From contig CAJKFZ010000009.1 of NCBI GenBank assembly GCA_905199285.1, forward strand, positions 1-25,480: a stretch of 25,480 nucleotides of DNA. The letters run 5' to 3'. Both the position numbers and the translations under genes were made by a program. The stretch comes from an uncultured Ruminococcus sp. GTDB lineage: Bacteria > Bacillota > Clostridia > Oscillospirales > Ruminococcaceae. Positions 22,099 to 25,480 of the stretch are shown here, piece by piece; the first letter of the stretch is position 1, and the number at the start of each line of letters is the position of its first letter. The notes under the pieces are model-generated. The model was not told the DNA's origin. It was given only the letters and a program-made list of their open reading frames with translations, and searched no databases.

Positions 22099-22959
22099 AT
22101 GAATTTAACAAATATAGGCACGGTTAAAGAGATTTTATCAAGGCATGGTTTCAGCTTTTCAAAGGGATTGGGACAGAATTTCATCGTAAATCCTGATATA
22201 TGTCCTAAAATAGCTGAAAACGGCAATGCTCGGCAGGGATTTGGAATCCTTGAGATCGGTACGGGAATAGGAGTTCTGACTGCTGAACTTGCGAAACGTG
22301 CGGATAAGGTCTGCGCTGTTGAAATCGATCAGCGACTTCTTCCAATTTTAGAGGAAACGCTTGATGAGTTCGATAACATCAGAATTTTTAACGAGGACGT
22401 TATGAAGTGCGATTTACAGCGAATTATTCAGGAAGAATTTGCCGGAATGAAAGCTGCGGTCTGCGCTAATCTTCCATATTATATAACTTCTCCTGTGATA
22501 ATGCTCCTGTTGGAGAGCAGATTGCCTGTGGAATCAATAACGGTTATGGTTCAGAAAGAAGCGGCGCAGCGTCTTTGCGCAAAAGTCGGTACAAGAGAAT
22601 CAGGAGCAATAACGGTTGCGGTAAATTATTACGGAACTGTCCGAAAGATTTTTGACGTTTCAAGAGGAAGCTTTATGCCTGCGCCCAATGTTGATTCAGC
22701 AGTTATAAAAATCGAGCCAAATCCCGTTCCGAGACTTGATGAAGAGAGTGAAAAGTTCTTTTTCAAGATAGTAAAAAGCGGTTTTTCACAGCGAAGAAAA
22801 ACTGCGGCAAATGCTCTTTCTTCGCTTGCAGGTATTCCCAAAAGCGATGTGTATGAGGCTCTTGCAGGAATTGGTCTTAGCGAAAATGCAAGGCTGGAAC
22901 AGCTTGATATGGAGCAGCTTATCAATTTTTCATTGAAGCTTAGAGAGATCTCAAATTAA
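22099..22959 (+). CDS. rsmA: 16S rRNA dimethyladenosine transferase RsmA (KsgA)
   Basis: A 286-residue RsmA, the usual length. It dimethylates A1518 and A1519 (E. coli numbering) near the 3' end of 16S rRNA, a late step of 30S assembly. The N-terminal KGLGQNF (22-28), SAM motif I LEIGTGIGVLT (51-61), acidic VEID (74-77), EDVMK (99-103) and catalytic NLPYYI (124-129) are all intact, as are the SFMPAPNVDSAV and FSQRRKT motifs. ATG 22099 has AGGAG nine bases upstream, made from the last codons of the NrdD-like gene. It is the last gene of the mscS cluster; spoIIE follows after 85 bases with its own promoter. Confidence 0.97.
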   Translation: MNLTNIGTVKEILSRHGFSFSKGLGQNFIVNPDICPKIAENGNARQGFGILEIGTGIGVLTAELAKRADKVCAVEIDQRLLPILEETLDEFDNIRIFNEDVMKCDLQRIIQEEFAGMKAAVCANLPYYITSPVIMLLLESRLPVESITVMVQKEAAQRLCAKVGTRESGAITVAVNYYGTVRKIFDVSRGSFMPAPNVDSAVIKIEPNPVPRLDEESEKFFFKIVKSGFSQRRKTAANALSSLAGIPKSDVYEALAGIGLSENARLEQLDMEQLINFSLKLREISN

Positions 22960-22979
22960 TATTGGAGCAGATAACTGAA

Positions 22980-23013
22980 ATCGACAGACTTCGCCAAAGA
23001 AAAATGGTATAAT
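22980..23013 (+). promoter_or_regulatory. spoIIE promoter with Spo0A-box-like sites
   Basis: ATCGACA (22980-22986) and TTCGCCA (22990-22996) each match the Spo0A box TTCGACA at six of seven bases and start 10 bases apart. The first overlaps a -35-like TCGACA (22981-22986) that is 21 bases from TATAAT (23008-23013, preceded by TGG). Abnormally long -35/-10 spacing with 0A boxes is the known layout of Spo0A-activated sigma-A promoters of Bacillus spoIIE and spoIIG. Confidence 0.6.
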
Positions 23014-23044
23014 ATGAATTACATTTTTCTTTAAGGGTGATTGG

Positions 23045-25288
23045 ATGTTAAAAGTAAAAAATTATACTGATTCAGCTATAGTATCAATTGGTGCTTTTGT
23101 GATTTCAGCTGCGGCAGGTTTTATGCTTTCGGGAACGAGCATGGCTGGAGTTTCATCATTTGCGGATGCTGCTCTCACCGGAGGACTCGGTCTTCCTTCT
23201 TCGGCTGCAGTGCTTACCGGAAGTCTAGTCAGAAGCATTATTGGCGGAACTGTTGGTAGAAATATTGTAAAAATTGCGGCAATGGTTATAATTCTCATAC
23301 TTAAAATGTTCCTTGAACCGAAAAATAATCCAAGGCTTTGCGGTATTATAACTTTTGTGGGAATTTTTGTTTCCGGAGCTGCCGTTTCAATGCTAATAGG
23401 CGAGGTTTTATATAAGCTGATATTTTACGTTTTTTATGGAGCTCTTGCAGGTTTTACGTCGTATTCTGTTTCGCTGATAATAACGGGACTTCGTACCAAA
23501 AAGGCCGTTGATCTTTCCGCTCCGTCTGGATGTGCTTACGCTGTTTCTTATACTTTACTTATGGCTTCGATTTGCTCTGTACGTTTTCCTCTGGTAAATA
23601 TCGGAATCGTTCTGGGAGCGGCAGTTACGCTTTCAGCAGCTTACTTTTATCGACATACAGGAGGAGTGCTTTGCGGTGCGCTTACTACCTGCGGTGCGTT
23701 TCTTTCCTCGTCATCATGCGGTATGTCTGTGGTTTTGCTTCCGGCTGCAGGTCTTCTCACCGGTTATCTTTATAAGCAGAAAATAAATGTTGCTGCCGCT
23801 TTTTTTGTCGGATTGAATTTTATAATGATGATGCTTACTGGAATTTCTCTCGACAGTGTAAGCAGCATGGTGAATATAGCCTGCGGAGCAGCTTTGTTTC
23901 TCGTTTTTGCACCGTATTATTCAGATAAGTGGGTTATAATCGGAGAAGATTCCACATCGGCTCTGCCGGAAATATTAAGCTCACGGATGAGCTTCCTTTC
24001 CGATTCAATAGGAAATGTTCGCAGAGAATCCGAGAAAATTGCGGAAATGCTTTCACAAAATTCCGATAAGGAAAATGAATCGGAGGACAGTTCTAATGAG
24101 ATATGCTCACGCTGTTTTCGACGGCTTTCCTGCTGGAAAACAGATTATGACAGCACGCTTAGAGGATTCCGCAAGCTTTCGCAGCTTACTGAGTTTTCAA
24201 AAGAGAACTTTCCTTATGAACTTACCGATTGTCTTCACAAAAGTGAACTCAGGGATAGATTTGAAAGAGAGGCAAGAGAAAAAGCTACGGCAAAGCTTCT
24301 TGAGATGCGTTATTCCGAGAGCAGAAAGCTTCTTTCAGAACAAATAAAAATTATAGAGGAAGTCGCAGCGGCAGCAGGTGAACGTGTTGATGTGCGCTAT
24401 TCAGAGCCTATCAGCAAGATAATCAGAACAAAACTGAGTAAATTCGGGTTTAAAACAAACAGCGTTATTGCTTACTATAATTCACGGAACAGACTTCTTG
24501 CAGAGATCTATTTTCCCTTTAAGGATGCTCCGGAAAGTATCAGAAGAATCTGCGATCTTGTTTCGGATGAGCTGAGAATTCCCCTTGACTGCGCTGATCC
24601 TGTCAACTCCGGAAAAGAGGTTCGGCTTAGGCTTTTTGAACGTCCGGAGTATTCGCTTCAGGTTTACGGAGCGTCGGTGTGCGCAGATAATTCAAAGGAA
24701 AACGGCGATACTTCCATGATTTTCAGCGACGGAACAGGTATAAGCTACGTTATTCTTTCCGATGGTATGGGAAGCGGAAAGAATGCTGCTGTTGAATCAA
24801 GAATAGTCGTAAGAATGTTCCGCCGTCTTATAAGCAGCGGTGCGGATTACTCCTCGGCGATAAAGCTGATCAATTCTATTATGCTGACTAAATCCCATGA
24901 TGAATCTTTTGCAACTCTTGACGCCGTAAGGATAGACCTCGATAACTGCGGTCTGACCGTTATAAAATCCGGTGCGACTGCCACTCTCATACGCCATAGG
25001 GGAAGCGTTATGAAAGTTTCATCGCCAACTTTCCCTATAGGAATTTATGAGCAGTCCGATACGTTTTCAAGAAGCTATGATTTTGAGGAGGGTGACATTA
25101 TTATTATGTTTTCCGACGGAATCAGTGAAAATGCTTACAGCTTTATAAAAGAACTTCTTTTGAGCGGCAGCGACTTGAAAAAAATGGTTGACGAGATATG
25201 CATTAAATCCGAAGTGTTCAATCCCTCTTCAAAAAGCGATGATGTTACTGTTATAGGTATTAAAGTTATAAAGACATCTCATGTGTGA
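23045..25288 (+). CDS. spoIIE: Stage II sporulation protein E (SpoIIE), membrane PP2C phosphatase
   Basis: A 747-residue protein (Bacillus SpoIIE is about 827). An N-terminal polytopic membrane domain of about ten hydrophobic segments (about 10-295) precedes a central linker with a cysteine cluster C354-x2-C357-x5-C363. The C-terminal PP2C phosphatase (about 530-740) has metal and catalytic motifs VILSDGMGSG (569-578, D573), ATLDAV (623-628, D626), FSDGISE (689-695, D691) and SDDVTVI (731-737). SpoIIE dephosphorylates SpoIIAA in the forespore, freeing sigma-F, and joins FtsZ at the polar septum. ATG 23045 has AAGGGTGA four bases upstream. It is single, behind its own Spo0A-type promoter, and implies a sporulating or recently sporulating lineage. 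Confidence 0.96.
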   Translation: MLKVKNYTDSAIVSIGAFVISAAAGFMLSGTSMAGVSSFADAALTGGLGLPSSAAVLTGSLVRSIIGGTVGRNIVKIAAMVIILILKMFLEPKNNPRLCGIITFVGIFVSGAAVSMLIGEVLYKLIFYVFYGALAGFTSYSVSLIITGLRTKKAVDLSAPSGCAYAVSYTLLMASICSVRFPLVNIGIVLGAAVTLSAAYFYRHTGGVLCGALTTCGAFLSSSSCGMSVVLLPAAGLLTGYLYKQKINVAAAFFVGLNFIMMMLTGISLDSVSSMVNIACGAALFLVFAPYYSDKWVIIGEDSTSALPEILSSRMSFLSDSIGNVRRESEKIAEMLSQNSDKENESEDSSNEICSRCFRRLSCWKTDYDSTLRGFRKLSQLTEFSKENFPYELTDCLHKSELRDRFEREAREKATAKLLEMRYSESRKLLSEQIKIIEEVAAAAGERVDVRYSEPISKIIRTKLSKFGFKTNSVIAYYNSRNRLLAEIYFPFKDAPESIRRICDLVSDELRIPLDCADPVNSGKEVRLRLFERPEYSLQVYGASVCADNSKENGDTSMIFSDGTGISYVILSDGMGSGKNAAVESRIVVRMFRRLISSGADYSSAIKLINSIMLTKSHDESFATLDAVRIDLDNCGLTVIKSGATATLIRHRGSVMKVSSPTFPIGIYEQSDTFSRSYDFEEGDIIIMFSDGISENAYSFIKELLLSGSDLKKMVDEICIKSEVFNPSSKSDDVTVIGIKVIKTSHV

Positions 25289-25480
25289 TTTTAACAATGA
25301 AAATAGTAACAAAAAATGATTTTTATGGCAAATTGCACTAAAGAATGATACAATAATTAGTATAACATCTGAATTTTTGATTGATTTTAAAAAAAAACTT
25401 GAATAATTAATAAAATTTTGGTAAAATGTTAATAGCTAAGGATGTTGAATCATGGCTGTTAATATTAAATAAAATTTAAA
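25289..25480. other. AT-rich right-edge intergenic region
   Basis: These 192 bases contain no convincing gene or terminator hairpin after spoIIE. A promoter (25399-25427) points rightward, followed by ATG 25453 whose frame stops after six codons. A gene probably begins beyond the window. Confidence 0.5.
25399..25427 (+). promoter_or_regulatory. Promoter for a gene beyond the right edge
   Basis: TTGAAT (25399-25404), a 17-base spacer ending TGG and TAAAAT (25422-25427): a reasonable sigma-A promoter with an extended -10. Confidence 0.5.

Noticed and set aside
25453..25473. Six-codon frame (MAVNIK) at the right edge as a leader peptide
   Set aside because: No attenuator hairpin or downstream gene is visible in the window, so nothing supports translation.

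Overview
The window looks like chromosome of a low-to-mid GC (about 40% by eye), endospore-lineage member of the Clostridia, most like a Ruminococcus/Oscillospiraceae genome. The grounds are a full-length spoIIE, a BofC-type small protein, strong AGGAGG ribosome binding sites, TTG and GTG starts, extended -10 promoters, and the zapA-U32 peptidase pairing common in Clostridia. I see no phage, insertion sequence, CRISPR array or defence island. This is mostly housekeeping DNA with dense, tightly packed operons.

Layout, minus-strand block (1-14,000): zapA -> U32 peptidase (RlhA-like) -> dut runs off the left edge. murC -> lexA follow, with the lexA ribosome binding site lying inside the end of murC. 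Next come a YfhO-type membrane glycosyltransferase-like protein -> NUDIX hydrolase. The last minus-strand operon is class A penicillin-binding protein -> THUMP RNA methyltransferase -> rmuC -> comF. It ends in a bidirectional hairpin shared with a convergent tRNA-Arg(CCT) gene on the plus strand (8248-8324).

Middle (14,000-17,150): a plus-strand BofC-domain membrane protein diverges from the PBP gene and ends at a hairpin shared with the convergent glgB (minus). glgB diverges from a TetR-family regulator. Their 177-base intergenic region holds a near-symmetrical bidirectional promoter and two related palindromes that look like the regulator's operators.

Plus-strand block (17,186-25,288): mscS -> metallophosphoesterase -> HI0933/BaiN-type flavoprotein -> COG2509 flavoprotein -> a 90-residue NrdD-like protein -> rsmA form one overlapping cluster behind a near-consensus promoter. 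spoIIE follows on its own promoter, which has two Spo0A-box-like heptamers one helical turn apart and an unusual 21-base -35/-10 spacing.

Themes: envelope growth and division (murC, PBP, zapA, YfhO, MscS), genome and nucleotide maintenance (dut, lexA, rmuC, NUDIX), translation (tRNA-Arg, rsmA, THUMP methyltransferase, U32), glycogen (glgB/TetR) and sporulation (spoIIE, BofC-like). No obviously new multi-gene system is present. The best leads are regulatory: the glgB/tetR operators, the spoIIE promoter and a hairpin-bridged ribosome binding site on the PBP gene. A perfect EF-hand loop inside the PBP is the best protein-level lead.
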